A DNA stretch of 64,000 bases, taken from positions 62,001 through 126,000 of the IMG/VR virus record IMGVR_UViG_3300009109_000001; one strand, written 5' to 3'. The DNA is from a virus. Shown here in pieces: positions 16,626 through 25,044 of this stretch; within the stretch, counting starts at the first letter, position 1, and each line of letters begins with the position of its first letter. Below the pieces are notes generated by a model, which did no database searches, was not told the origin of the DNA, and was given only the letters and a program-made list of their open reading frames with translations. Both the position numbers and the translations under genes were made by a program.

Positions 16626-16919
16626 ATGGCGAGTTTAACAAACCCCGCAAAAGCCGGCGTAGTTTATGCAGGCAAAATGGTAACTTTGATCACACTATCA
16701 AAGACAAACATTACTCAAGCAGAACTTGATAAATGTTCTCAACACATACAGACAACAGCAACTATTGTAGGTATTGGTGATGACACAGCAGGCGGTTTTA
16801 ATACAGCTGAAACAGATGTTGTTCACGTACTAGTAGAAGGCCCAGTCCCAGCAGTAGGTGCTAACTATGGTGGCGCAACAGGTGTAACAGCGGCAGCTGT
16901 AGCATGTTTCTTTGAATAA
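16626..16919 (+). CDS. small abundant-type structural protein
   Basis: 97 aa, rich in Ala, Thr, Val and Gly, of the kind found in capsid decoration or tail-associated proteins. It is not recognised at family level. High expression is suggested by its own late promoter, a 5' hairpin, an excellent AAAGGAG ribosome-binding site and a strong terminator directly downstream, making it a monocistronic unit. Confidence 0.65.
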   Translation: MASLTNPAKAGVVYAGKMVTLITLSKTNITQAELDKCSQHIQTTATIVGIGDDTAGGFNTAETDVVHVLVEGPVPAVGANYGGATGVTAAAVACFFE

Positions 16920-16977
16920 GATACTAGCGTAAAATCACCCAGTTTTTAGAAATTTCTAAAGACTAGTAGATTTAAAG

Positions 16978-17006
16978 AGCGGAGCATAAATGCTCCGCTT
17001 TTTTTT
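16978..17006 (+). terminator. Rho-independent terminator
   Basis: Nine-base-pair stem AGCGGAGCA/TGCTCCGCT (16978-16986 and 16991-16999) with loop TAAA and eight T residues. It ends the small structural-protein transcript. Confidence 0.93.
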
Positions 17007-17046
17007 GCCTACACTAAATATTATAATAGCATATTATAGGTAAGTT

Positions 17047-17604
17047 ATGGCAAAAGAAAGAGCACATGGTATTGCTGGCGAAGGCAAGTTTGGAAGTGGC
17101 GTTGGTGAGTTTATTACTGTATATACCCTAGTAGATATTACACAAACAGGCGTGGTGTCACCTTACAGAGCAGACATTTCTGCATTTATTGATGATGCAA
17201 AACAAGTAGTCAATAATGAACAGTCTTGGAATAAAAGTAGAAACCAACAAAGCAATTGTGAAACATTTATACAAACTATTAGTTTACGTGGAAACCCTAT
17301 GTATATTGAACTTCCACGGAAATATACAGTAGATGATATTAAGCAATTAAATTTTGGTTCCTCATATAAAGGAAAACATATATTTTGGTCTACTTCTTTT
17401 AGTGTAGAGCAAGTTGGACTTTATACCGAGCGTGGACAAGAAGATCAACTATTATCAGGCCTGATAAATGATTTCACTAATGTTCCTGTAATTGCTAATT
17501 TAACAGAATCAATTAAACTAAAAACCCCCATTTGGGATGCTAGTAATCCTCGTAATAAAAATATATATTTTGTTTTAAACGAAAAAATACCTTTTAATCT
17601 ATAA
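17047..17604 (+). CDS. virion-associated hypothetical protein
   Basis: 185 aa with a Gly-rich start (GIAGEGKFGSGVGEF), a mixed alpha/beta body and no known motif. Upstream is a CTAAATA late-type box about 35 nt away and a weak GGTAAG ribosome-binding site. A structural or assembly role is inferred from its position between late structural genes. Confidence 0.5.
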   Translation: MAKERAHGIAGEGKFGSGVGEFITVYTLVDITQTGVVSPYRADISAFIDDAKQVVNNEQSWNKSRNQQSNCETFIQTISLRGNPMYIELPRKYTVDDIKQLNFGSSYKGKHIFWSTSFSVEQVGLYTERGQEDQLLSGLINDFTNVPVIANLTESIKLKTPIWDASNPRNKNIYFVLNEKIPFNL

Positions 17605-17733
17605 CCCACCCTTCATAAATACTCGTACTAGGCAGAGACTTAGGCTCATTTTAGGCGAAATGATAGGCATTTGTAAAGGCACAAATTAAAGGGCGGGCGG
17701 TAGGCATTTTTTGTATGACATTAAAGGATTATT

Positions 17734-17982
17734 ATGCCATCAGAGATTGAAAAACAGAGCCTCGAGGCACACGTAGAAATCTGCAGTGAACGCTACGGTT
17801 ACTTGGAGGAGAATATGGAACGAATTGAAAGTCGTTTAACGGTCATTGAACAGCAACTCGATGAAATTAGACATAATCTACTAGTCAACGAAAAAAATAA
17901 GTATAAATCTATGTACATTTTAAGTGGTTCCATCATTACTGCTCTATTTTCAGCAGTCATCTATCTATTAACTATAGCATAA
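17734..17982 (+). CDS. coiled-coil protein with C-terminal membrane anchor (XhlA-like)
   Basis: 82 aa. Residues 5-50 form a heptad coiled coil (ERIESRLTVIEQQLDEIR). Residues about 60-80 are one hydrophobic segment (MYILSGSIITALFSAVIYLL). This tail-anchored layout is like XhlA/holin-accessory proteins near lysis genes, and a transglycosylase gene follows 0.8 kb downstream. Lysis involvement is an inference. The 129-nt gap before it holds repeated AGGCA words but no clear element beyond CATAAATA near 17614. Confidence 0.6.
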   Translation: MPSEIEKQSLEAHVEICSERYGYLEENMERIESRLTVIEQQLDEIRHNLLVNEKNKYKSMYILSGSIITALFSAVIYLLTIA

Positions 17983-18001
17983 ATCAATAAATACATATAC
18001 A

Positions 18002-18277
18002 ATGTATTTGGAAGAACTCTTTGAAGTAAAAATGGCTTGGCATAGGGCGGGTAAAAAACTCGTTCGTAAGTACCGGTGTACTTCTGGCCGACGTAAAGGA
18101 AGGATTGTTGCGAAGCCAGCACAGTGTTTTGCGGCACCAGATATTAAAAAGCGTTTTAAATTAAAAATGCTTAAAGCAAAGATTGGTGCAAAAATTGCTC
18201 GAAAATCAAAGAGAACAAAAAGAACTAATCCAGCAAGTATAATGAAACAAAAATTAAATAAGGCTGGCAAACGATGA
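18002..18277 (+). CDS. highly basic internal DNA-binding-type virion protein
   Basis: 91 aa, extremely Lys/Arg-rich after the leader MYLEELFE|VK, which ends in an LFE site as expected for T4-type prohead protease. RKYRCTSGRRKGRIV and QCFAAPDIKKR are conserved features I recall from small basic proteins of cyanophage-type myoviruses. It probably condenses DNA in the head or is injected with it. An AATAAATA box lies 8 nt upstream of the ATG. Confidence 0.6.
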   Translation: MYLEELFEVKMAWHRAGKKLVRKYRCTSGRRKGRIVAKPAQCFAAPDIKKRFKLKMLKAKIGAKIARKSKRTKRTNPASIMKQKLNKAGKR

Positions 18278-18792
18278 AATTAGCAGAATTATTTGAAGCA
18301 CCATTAAGTATTAAAGGCGTATCAGGACATGATATTGAATTGCATGGTCAACCTGGTGTTGATACTTCTGTTGATTTAGATAGTACTGGGCGTGATATGC
18401 GTATTGATCCAGATACTGGTGAAATGACAACTGAACCTTCCGAAGCAGATGAAGCAAAATTAGCATTAGGTTTAATAGGACAAATTGGTAATCCTATATC
18501 TATACGTGAGCAACCATGGCCTGCAAATCCTACAATATATATTATAACACCTGATGAACAATTATTACAATTAGGGATAGCACAATCGCAAGCTAATTTA
18601 ATAAGAAGTGGCCGGTTATATGTTTCAGATCCAAATAATATAGCAAAACGTCCTAAAATAATAAGTTGGAAAGATTATTTTGTGACTATGAGTCCTAATG
18701 GCATTGCACTTGAAATAGAGCGTAGTCCAGCAGAGCAGGCACAACTTGTAAGAAAAATGAAACGGCAAGGGATTCCACTGGACATACGATGA
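18274..18792 (+). CDS. probable internal virion protein (MKLAELFEAPL leader)
   Basis: 172 aa. The leader MKLAELFE|AP is the clearest capsid-targeting-like peptide in the window. The body has an Asp/Gly-rich region (about 20-50) and a compact C-terminal domain with no recognised fold. It overlaps both neighbours by 4 nt. Confidence 0.5.
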   Translation: MKLAELFEAPLSIKGVSGHDIELHGQPGVDTSVDLDSTGRDMRIDPDTGEMTTEPSEADEAKLALGLIGQIGNPISIREQPWPANPTIYIITPDEQLLQLGIAQSQANLIRSGRLYVSDPNNIAKRPKIISWKDYFVTMSPNGIALEIERSPAEQAQLVRKMKRQGIPLDIR

Positions 18793-19625
18793 GATTTGCA
18801 CAAGTAGCAGGTTTAACAGCATTAGTTTATATTAGTCTTGTGGAAAGTGAGTTTTTACTTTCTTATTCCAATGAGCCGATATACAAAAAAGATTTAACAG
18901 AACGAGAAGTTCATACTGCTAATGGGTTGGTTAATAAGTCTGTATTTAAGCGTGTTAAAAGAGAAGGTGAAATTGCTTTTGTTCGTAATACCCAAATAAA
19001 TGAATCTAATATAAAAGTTAGAATGCCTTTAACTGAATCTTCAGAAATTCCTAGGTCATATAAAATATATAAAGAACGCATTGCTAAAATTGCAAAAGAA
19101 CTTGGTATTCCATATGCGAGATTAGCTGCTCATTTACATCAAGAATCAAGTTTTAATCATACAGATGATAAAACTGGAAAAACACTTACAGGTGATAAAG
19201 GTACTGCAATTGGTATAGGACAAATTAGAGAATTAGCAAGAAAAGATGTAGAAAAGTATCTTGGTCGAAAAGTAGATTTACATGATCCTGAAGATAATAT
19301 AAGAGTTGCTGGAGTATATTGGAAATTACAAAAAGAAAAATATGGTGCAAAAACAGATGATCAAGCATCACGAATGTATAATGCTGGTCCAACTCCTAAA
19401 GGAGATGCTGGATTACAATATCAACAAGATATCATTGATAAAATGGAGTTATACAAACAAAAACAAGACTATGCTACACCAATACCAAAACAAAAAACAC
19501 AAGGTGTAGACGCACCTGAACCTCGGCGAGATGAGCCAGTGGCACAAGTATCTAAACCTAAATATGGCACAGTAGAGTGGTATAAAAAATACGGTACCGA
19601 TCCAAATCCAGCCTTTGATGCTTAA
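18789..19625 (+). CDS. lytic transglycosylase-like (SLT) virion protein
   Basis: 278 aa. Residues about 95-210 form a soluble-lytic-transglycosylase-like domain: catalytic Glu119 in AHLHQESSFNH, then GTAIGIGQI, and ASRMYNAGP. It would cleave the glycan strand of peptidoglycan without hydrolysis, most likely during DNA entry, because the gene sits among virion genes. The N-terminus is hydrophobic but lacks a clean signal peptide. The C-terminal ~65 residues are Pro/Lys/Gln-rich linker. Confidence 0.75.
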   Translation: MRFAQVAGLTALVYISLVESEFLLSYSNEPIYKKDLTEREVHTANGLVNKSVFKRVKREGEIAFVRNTQINESNIKVRMPLTESSEIPRSYKIYKERIAKIAKELGIPYARLAAHLHQESSFNHTDDKTGKTLTGDKGTAIGIGQIRELARKDVEKYLGRKVDLHDPEDNIRVAGVYWKLQKEKYGAKTDDQASRMYNAGPTPKGDAGLQYQQDIIDKMELYKQKQDYATPIPKQKTQGVDAPEPRRDEPVAQVSKPKYGTVEWYKKYGTDPNPAFDA

Positions 19626-19656
19626 TCAGTAATTAATCTAATTATTAAATTATAAT

Positions 19657-19662
19657 TAAATA
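19657..19662 (+). promoter_or_regulatory. late-type TAAATA box, 5 nt before ATG 19668
   Basis: TTAAATA, then ATACT, then ATG. No ribosome-binding site lies upstream. Confidence 0.55.
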
Positions 19663-19667
19663 ATACT

Positions 19668-20150
19668 ATGCAACAGCAATCAAAGAAAAAAATTGATAAA
19701 AAATTCGTTGATGTATACGATTCTTTAATTGATAAGTTAAAGAAAGAGAAGCGTCTTCATTATTTAAAAGTTAAAAAAATAAACAAAGGTATTAAAGTAG
19801 GTGATATTCGTATACAAAAAAACAAGTCTGGCTATATTTTAAAGAAAGGGTTTAATCGTGGATTTTCTATAATAGAGAAAGATATTGTACACAAAAAATC
19901 AGCAATTATGCTGTCAATTTTTTATAATAATCAAAATAGTGTGTTGTATAAAGAAGTGAAAGAATTGGATGAGCAGTTTTCAATAAACATTGAAAAATTA
20001 AAATTTGCAAAGGAAAGAATGAGGCAATATGCAGATGAAGGAGATTGGTTCAAAGTCAATTTGTTTGAAGATAGACTGAAAACATACATGTATAAGGCTA
20101 GATATGCTCTAAAACAATTAAACACGATGTATTTTAATCATGTTTTTTAA
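19668..20150 (+). CDS. basic helical hypothetical protein
   Basis: 160 aa, Lys-rich, with a short beta segment (GDIRIQKNKSGYILKKG) and a long C-terminal coiled-coil hairpin. Unrecognised. A late-type box stands in the leaderless register before its ATG. A structural chaperone or tail-assembly role is only a guess from size and position. Confidence 0.5.
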   Translation: MQQQSKKKIDKKFVDVYDSLIDKLKKEKRLHYLKVKKINKGIKVGDIRIQKNKSGYILKKGFNRGFSIIEKDIVHKKSAIMLSIFYNNQNSVLYKEVKELDEQFSINIEKLKFAKERMRQYADEGDWFKVNLFEDRLKTYMYKARYALKQLNTMYFNHVF

Positions 20151-20192
20151 TAAATACATATAACTTATTTTACAATATTTGGATACACAACT

Positions 20193-21323
20193 ATGAATTT
20201 AACTGATATTAAACCAACGCAAACAGCGAACCAATTTGCAAATAGTATGCAAAATACGTTTGGTGTGAAAGTAGATATTAGTAAACTAGACTTAGATAAG
20301 TCAGCACAACTACTACTTTCTGTTAACGAAGAAATACAGAAGCAACGTTTATCAGAAGATAGACACAACTTACATAAAACAAAATCTTATTTGGCTAAAA
20401 TTTTCATCAAAGAAAATTTAGAAAAGCACATTGCTGAACTTAAACTTAATGAATTTAACAAAGAAAATACTGCCGCCGCAGATGCACAACCAATTCCAGG
20501 CCAAGGTGGTTCAAGCAAAGGTGGATTTGGCGCAGGTAAGAAAATAAAGCCGGCCGGTACTAAATGGGAAAAAGTAGCAGCTCAAGTTGACGAAAAAAAT
20601 AAAAAGGTTGATGAAGAAAAACTTGATGAAGATAAAGGACATTTTGTTTTTGATCCAAAAGGATTTGTAGCACTACGTAAATTAGTTGGCTCAGCAAATA
20701 TGATGCGAGCTAAAAGGGCAATTGAAATGGCCCATGATGGTAAAGCAGTACCAGCAATGTTTGTAAAATCATTTCTTCCATTGATAGACATGCTAGATGA
20801 TATTATGATGAGTGGAATGGCAAACGTTCAAATGCTTAATAATCTTACAAAACGTGCAAGGAAACAGTTGGGTGTTGACGAAAGTAAAGAAGAAATATCA
20901 GATAGATTACGTGGCTTATATGAAAGTCAAGAAGACCAAGCAGAACTATTACTAGCATCAAAAGATGTTGTAGATAGAGTACAAAAAGCAGTTGATGATT
21001 TAAGTAAATTACGCAACGAAGATCTCCCACCATTGCTAGATGCAATGCGTGATGAAGTTGGTGCAGAAATTAGTACAGCATATGCTAACATTGTTATTCC
21101 AACATTAGATGAACTAGTTGCAGCTAATGGCACAGCACGTGAAACACTTTCACAAGCAAGCAGAATACTTACTGGTGAAGAGCAAGTACCACAAGCAATG
21201 GGTGTAGAAGCACCAGTTGAAGAAGTGCCTATGGATGCAGAACCAATGCCAGAAGAAGATTTTGAAACTGCTGATGTAGCAGCTGGTGCGGAAGAAGAAA
21301 TAGGCAGAGCAGAGCGCGAGTAA
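20193..21323 (+). CDS. large helical virion protein
   Basis: 376 aa, acidic, predominantly helical, with a Gly-rich linker (about 105-120) and an acidic Glu/Pro/Ala tail (330-376). No enzyme motif. The layout resembles head- or neck-associated structural proteins of marine T4-like phages. An AATAAATA box about 35 nt upstream indicates late expression. It is followed after one base by the next gene. Confidence 0.55.
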   Translation: MNLTDIKPTQTANQFANSMQNTFGVKVDISKLDLDKSAQLLLSVNEEIQKQRLSEDRHNLHKTKSYLAKIFIKENLEKHIAELKLNEFNKENTAAADAQPIPGQGGSSKGGFGAGKKIKPAGTKWEKVAAQVDEKNKKVDEEKLDEDKGHFVFDPKGFVALRKLVGSANMMRAKRAIEMAHDGKAVPAMFVKSFLPLIDMLDDIMMSGMANVQMLNNLTKRARKQLGVDESKEEISDRLRGLYESQEDQAELLLASKDVVDRVQKAVDDLSKLRNEDLPPLLDAMRDEVGAEISTAYANIVIPTLDELVAANGTARETLSQASRILTGEEQVPQAMGVEAPVEEVPMDAEPMPEEDFETADVAAGAEEEIGRAERE

Positions 21324-21324
21324 C

Positions 21325-21711
21325 ATGCGAATTGTTGAGGTCATTAATAAAGTTACTGAAGATTCAGGAGCTAAAGAACAGCAGGATGCATTGCTTACTA
21401 TTTTGGTTAATGAATTAAGTTCAGCTGAATCCTCAACAAATCCAAATGATGCAGTAGTGCCTTTTTCTGTATTGTCTGCAGAAGTGTATAATGTAACAGG
21501 TATACCTATGGATTATGAAGCATTTTTGCAATTAAAAGATATGGATCCAGGTGCATTTGAAAATTTAATTCGTGATCATAATGACCAAGAAATTGTACTT
21601 AATACCGATTCAGGAGAAGAAATAAGTTTTTCAGATCCAGAGAATATAGATGAGCCAAGTCAGAATACAGTAGATGACATGGCTAAACGAGCAATGAAAA
21701 AGAGAATTTAA
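21325..21711 (+). CDS. hypothetical late protein (MRIVEVINK leader)
   Basis: 128 aa, acidic. The start MRIVEVINK belongs to the recurrent leader set in this window. The middle (VPFSVLSAEVYNVTGIPMDYEAF) is globular; the C-terminus is basic. It is packed directly between two late genes, with its stop adjacent to the next ATG. Confidence 0.5.
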   Translation: MRIVEVINKVTEDSGAKEQQDALLTILVNELSSAESSTNPNDAVVPFSVLSAEVYNVTGIPMDYEAFLQLKDMDPGAFENLIRDHNDQEIVLNTDSGEEISFSDPENIDEPSQNTVDDMAKRAMKKRI

Positions 21712-22077
21712 ATGGCATATTTCCCTACAGCAACATTAGCAAGAGAACGTGGACAAGATAATAGTCTAATTGCTCAAGAAATCTCAATATTAGAATTGCG
21801 TGTATTAGCGGCAATTGCAGCTAACGCATTAACAACCACTTCAACAGATACAACAACTGTTACAATCGCAGGCACAACAATTACTGGTAGTCCAATGACA
21901 AAAAACGATGCTACTGGAGAATCTTATTATAAAGTTTGGAAAGGTACTTCTACTAGCACATTAAAAACAGAACAGATGAGCGAAGTAATGTCCCACTTTA
22001 CCAGTAAAAAATATACTATTGTTAGAAAGAAAAACACCACAACTAACGATACTTTTTACTGGGAAATAAGCTGGTGA
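21712..22077 (+). CDS. hypothetical structural protein
   Basis: 121 aa. An N-terminal Ala-rich helix is followed by a Thr-rich beta segment and a C-terminal domain with SYYKVWKG. It has the look of a small tail or head component. It starts directly after the upstream stop codon and overlaps the next gene by 4 nt. Not recognised. Confidence 0.5.
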   Translation: MAYFPTATLARERGQDNSLIAQEISILELRVLAAIAANALTTTSTDTTTVTIAGTTITGSPMTKNDATGESYYKVWKGTSTSTLKTEQMSEVMSHFTSKKYTIVRKKNTTTNDTFYWEISW

Positions 22078-22286
22078 GACTAAAAGAATTCACCGCGCCT
22101 AAAGACACAGTCTTAACGCAAGCAGGCATAAATCCCAACCCAGATGTAGATTCTGATATTAAAAGTCCTGACGGTAAGTTTAGTCCTCTCGGCACAGAAC
22201 AAGAACGCCCAACCCCACTAACTGCTAATCACGCAGTTGAAGTAGATAAAGCAGTTAAAGAAAAGATAAAACAGAAGTCCCAATAA
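22074..22286 (+). CDS. small late protein, GTG start (MRLKEFTAP leader)
   Basis: 70 aa. It is translated from GTG 22074, in a 4-nt overlap with the preceding stop codon. The leader MRLKEF fits the capsid-targeting-like set; the rest is Pro/Asp-rich and likely unstructured with a Lys-rich tail. Function unknown. Confidence 0.45.
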   Translation: MRLKEFTAPKDTVLTQAGINPNPDVDSDIKSPDGKFSPLGTEQERPTPLTANHAVEVDKAVKEKIKQKSQ

Positions 22287-22294
22287 TAATCCCA

Positions 22295-22302
22295 TATAAA
22301 TA
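22295..22302 (+). promoter_or_regulatory. T4-type late promoter TATAAATA, leaderless register
   Basis: Exact TATAAATA, then ATAGT, then ATG 22308. T4 late start-site geometry places +1 on the A of ATG. Confidence 0.75.
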
Positions 22303-22307
22303 ATAGT

Positions 22308-23666
22308 ATGGCAAGTCATACTAAATCAGCCGCCGATGTGCGCGGCAAAGTAATTCTAGGCGATTCAGTAGTAAAAGCAGAAATTGAGTTTATCAATGAT
22401 GCTATTGAAGATGCTTCTGATGCAGGCAAAGTAAAAACAGTTATTTCTACCGGTGCCGGTATGGCCGGTGCTTACAATTATGGTGATTGGTGGTTATTGG
22501 AAGAAGTTTATATGTACGGTGCTGGGTGGAAAGGACGAACAGATTTTACTTCTGTTCAACGTATTCCTGGTATTACAGAAATGACCATGAAAGAAGTACA
22601 AGCGGCAATAAAAGAGATAGATCCAAATATATTTGTTAATCATAAACGTATTAACGCAGTATTATCTCATTTTAGAAAGTTTGGTTATCAAATACATCCA
22701 GGCAATTGGTTTGATGCTACAACAACAAATAAAATTAAATGGGTTCTTAACTGGAATAATACTGTATTTGATCATGTAACGGTTATAGATGATACTTTGG
22801 TTATTGGCAAGCCAGATCAACTAGCACCAGTTGGTGCTAAAACAGCAGATCCTTCGGCTCTCATGCCGTCAGGATTACAAGTTCATCCCGTTGCAGGATT
22901 AATTGAACCAATACATCATCAAACAAAAATAGAATTTTATGGCTTAGGCAATAAAGGTACTGGGCAAACAGTTATGCGTCCCGCGGCCGCCGGTACAAAA
23001 AATGATACAGCAGTTAAAGCAACTGCTGATATTGGTGATGGTTCTGCATTTAATGTGGGTGGAAGTAGTGAAACATCGGCAGGAGCTGCTATAGCACAAG
23101 TAATGGGTGTTGTTAATGGACTAATTGGTGCATTAGATACTTCTTTTGGACACATGACGCAGACTGGTTTATTACGTAGTGAAGTGGGGTCCGATTTTGC
23201 CTTGCAAGCCGGTAAAGTAAACACAGGAGATGGTGTAACACAAGATTTAGATCATTATAATACATATAATCCAGCAGGAAAACCAGAAACTGGTAATGCT
23301 GGCCGGCCAGGTGATTCTGGCACTCCTGAACATCCTGGTGGTAGTAGTACCACACATGGCAGCGGTGGCGGTGGCGGATCTATTACAACTTTTTCAGGGA
23401 TTACTTCATTCGGTGCTTTGGGAACTGGAGCAGTTTGGAAACCAATATCTGAAGGTGATGGCAATCTTGTTGTATTGTTGCCTTCCAAATATGCCCAAAC
23501 AACTGTTATTGTAGGTGGTGATACTGGCAGTTTTTCTGGATTTACAAATGGCAATCGTGGAACATACCGTTTTCCAAAACCAGGTGCTGGGTATGAACCA
23601 GCAGTAAGGGTTTCAATTGGTGATACTTCTTTTACAGTGGATAATCCAGCCACACGTAGAGGTTAA
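22308..23666 (+). CDS. large virion structural protein with Gly-rich hinge
   Basis: 452 aa. A mixed N-terminal domain (1-160) is followed by an Ala/Gly-rich region, a collagen-like Pro/Gly/Thr/Ser hinge (about 325-360, including HGSGGGGGS) and a beta-rich C-terminal domain. This is typical of fibre, whisker or baseplate attachment proteins. It is transcribed from an exact late promoter. Confidence 0.6.
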   Translation: MASHTKSAADVRGKVILGDSVVKAEIEFINDAIEDASDAGKVKTVISTGAGMAGAYNYGDWWLLEEVYMYGAGWKGRTDFTSVQRIPGITEMTMKEVQAAIKEIDPNIFVNHKRINAVLSHFRKFGYQIHPGNWFDATTTNKIKWVLNWNNTVFDHVTVIDDTLVIGKPDQLAPVGAKTADPSALMPSGLQVHPVAGLIEPIHHQTKIEFYGLGNKGTGQTVMRPAAAGTKNDTAVKATADIGDGSAFNVGGSSETSAGAAIAQVMGVVNGLIGALDTSFGHMTQTGLLRSEVGSDFALQAGKVNTGDGVTQDLDHYNTYNPAGKPETGNAGRPGDSGTPEHPGGSSTTHGSGGGGGSITTFSGITSFGALGTGAVWKPISEGDGNLVVLLPSKYAQTTVIVGGDTGSFSGFTNGNRGTYRFPKPGAGYEPAVRVSIGDTSFTVDNPATRRG

Positions 23667-23685
23667 TGCGGAATAAATATGTTAT

Positions 23686-25005
23686 ATGCTATTAGCCGAA
23701 TTTTTTAATCCAATACTAATTGAAGCAAACGTTGAGCCACAGGGTTTAGCACGTCTTGACAAGTTCATACGTGATTTAAGTGTTGACTTGTCAAATTTGG
23801 ATATGGATATCAATCACAACGCTTTCTTAAAAAGAATGAGAAAGGATATTATTAATGGCAACTACGTAGAGTATGCGCTAACAACTTACACACCAACAGA
23901 AAAAGATCCAGATTATATTCAAAACGCTACAGACCAAGTATATACAATTGAAGAAAAAGATTTAAATCAATTGCATGTTGATTTAATGGCACTTTACAAC
24001 GCAAACTTTTCCAAATTTCATGAAAAGTTATCTGATCCGGACACTGACATAGATATTAAAAATAAACTTGCTCCTATTAAAAATGCTTATCAACAAGGAA
24101 AATATGATTTCCAAGGCATAAAAAAAGCACTGAATGTTATGACTCAATTAGGTGCTCAAAAATGGAAACATGATAAAGTAGAAAGGCAACGTTTAGAAAC
24201 TGAAGCACCAATTATAATGAGATTTGATAATGGTTTTATGTGGGTGCGTTTAGACTCAAAACAAGAAATGGAACGCGAAGGCGAAATGATGCAAAATTGC
24301 ATTAGTGGTTATTGTCCAGTTGGTCAAGAGGAAGCCATGGATCCAACGTTTGGATTAAGAAATGAATTTGCTGCCGAATACGATCCAGTAGACCATACTG
24401 ACGATAATGTTTATGAGTTCCTCGAAAACTGGATAGAAGATAACGGCTCCATTCAAGATTATATAGAGGATAAATTGGACCGCGTAGATCCGTGGGAGGA
24501 AGAGATAGGTGCAGATCTAGTAGTAGAGATGAGTGATGAAGAAGCACTTGATTGGATGGCACACCGGATTATAGAAGCCGATGCTGATATAGAAACTGGA
24601 GAATCACCCGGCGGCCATTTAATTTATAGTTTGCGTGATAAACATGGAGAGTCTCATATATCTGCAGAATATGATCCAGAGATGGATATGAATAATATAG
24701 AGCCAATAGAAGCATTAGGCAAACAAAATAAACAAGCTCTTGACAAATATAAACCATATATTGAAAAATTAAATGACTTTTTTGCAGAGAATCCTGAGAC
24801 ATTTGGTCCTGTAGGTAATACACTGGATATGCCATTCCACCCAAATTATGATGATGATAAAGAACACTCATCAATGGCGGACCAGTTAGCGGCCTTTAAA
24901 GCGAAAGGTGATGCAGTTCCTGGTGGTACAATGACAGCCAAAGAATGGGATGAGTGGCGGCTCACCCAACCTACAAATAATCCGCATACAAGACCTTTGT
25001 CTTAA
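23686..25005 (+). CDS. PcfJ-like domain protein, probably packaged
   Basis: 439 aa. MRFDNGFMWVRLDSKQ, then GEMMQNCISGYCP, LIYSLRDKHGESHISAEYDP and ALGKQNKQ follow the PcfJ-like pattern (uncharacterised, found with plasmid and phage genes). The leader MLLAEFF resembles the capsid-targeting set. A long acidic insertion (about 225-300) splits the domain. An AATAAATA box lies 6 nt before the ATG. The biochemical role is unknown. Confidence 0.5.
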   Translation: MLLAEFFNPILIEANVEPQGLARLDKFIRDLSVDLSNLDMDINHNAFLKRMRKDIINGNYVEYALTTYTPTEKDPDYIQNATDQVYTIEEKDLNQLHVDLMALYNANFSKFHEKLSDPDTDIDIKNKLAPIKNAYQQGKYDFQGIKKALNVMTQLGAQKWKHDKVERQRLETEAPIIMRFDNGFMWVRLDSKQEMEREGEMMQNCISGYCPVGQEEAMDPTFGLRNEFAAEYDPVDHTDDNVYEFLENWIEDNGSIQDYIEDKLDRVDPWEEEIGADLVVEMSDEEALDWMAHRIIEADADIETGESPGGHLIYSLRDKHGESHISAEYDPEMDMNNIEPIEALGKQNKQALDKYKPYIEKLNDFFAENPETFGPVGNTLDMPFHPNYDDDKEHSSMADQLAAFKAKGDAVPGGTMTAKEWDEWRLTQPTNNPHTRPLS

Positions 25006-25009
25006 ATAC

Positions 25010-25038
25010 TTGACATTTAAATATAAATCAACTATAAT
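25010..25038 (+). promoter_or_regulatory. consensus sigma70 promoter, leaderless register
   Basis: Perfect TTGACA (25010-25015), 17-nt spacer, perfect TATAAT (25033-25038), then 6 nt and ATG 25045. The predicted +1 is the A of the start codon. Confidence 0.88.
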
Positions 25039-25044
25039 ATAACA

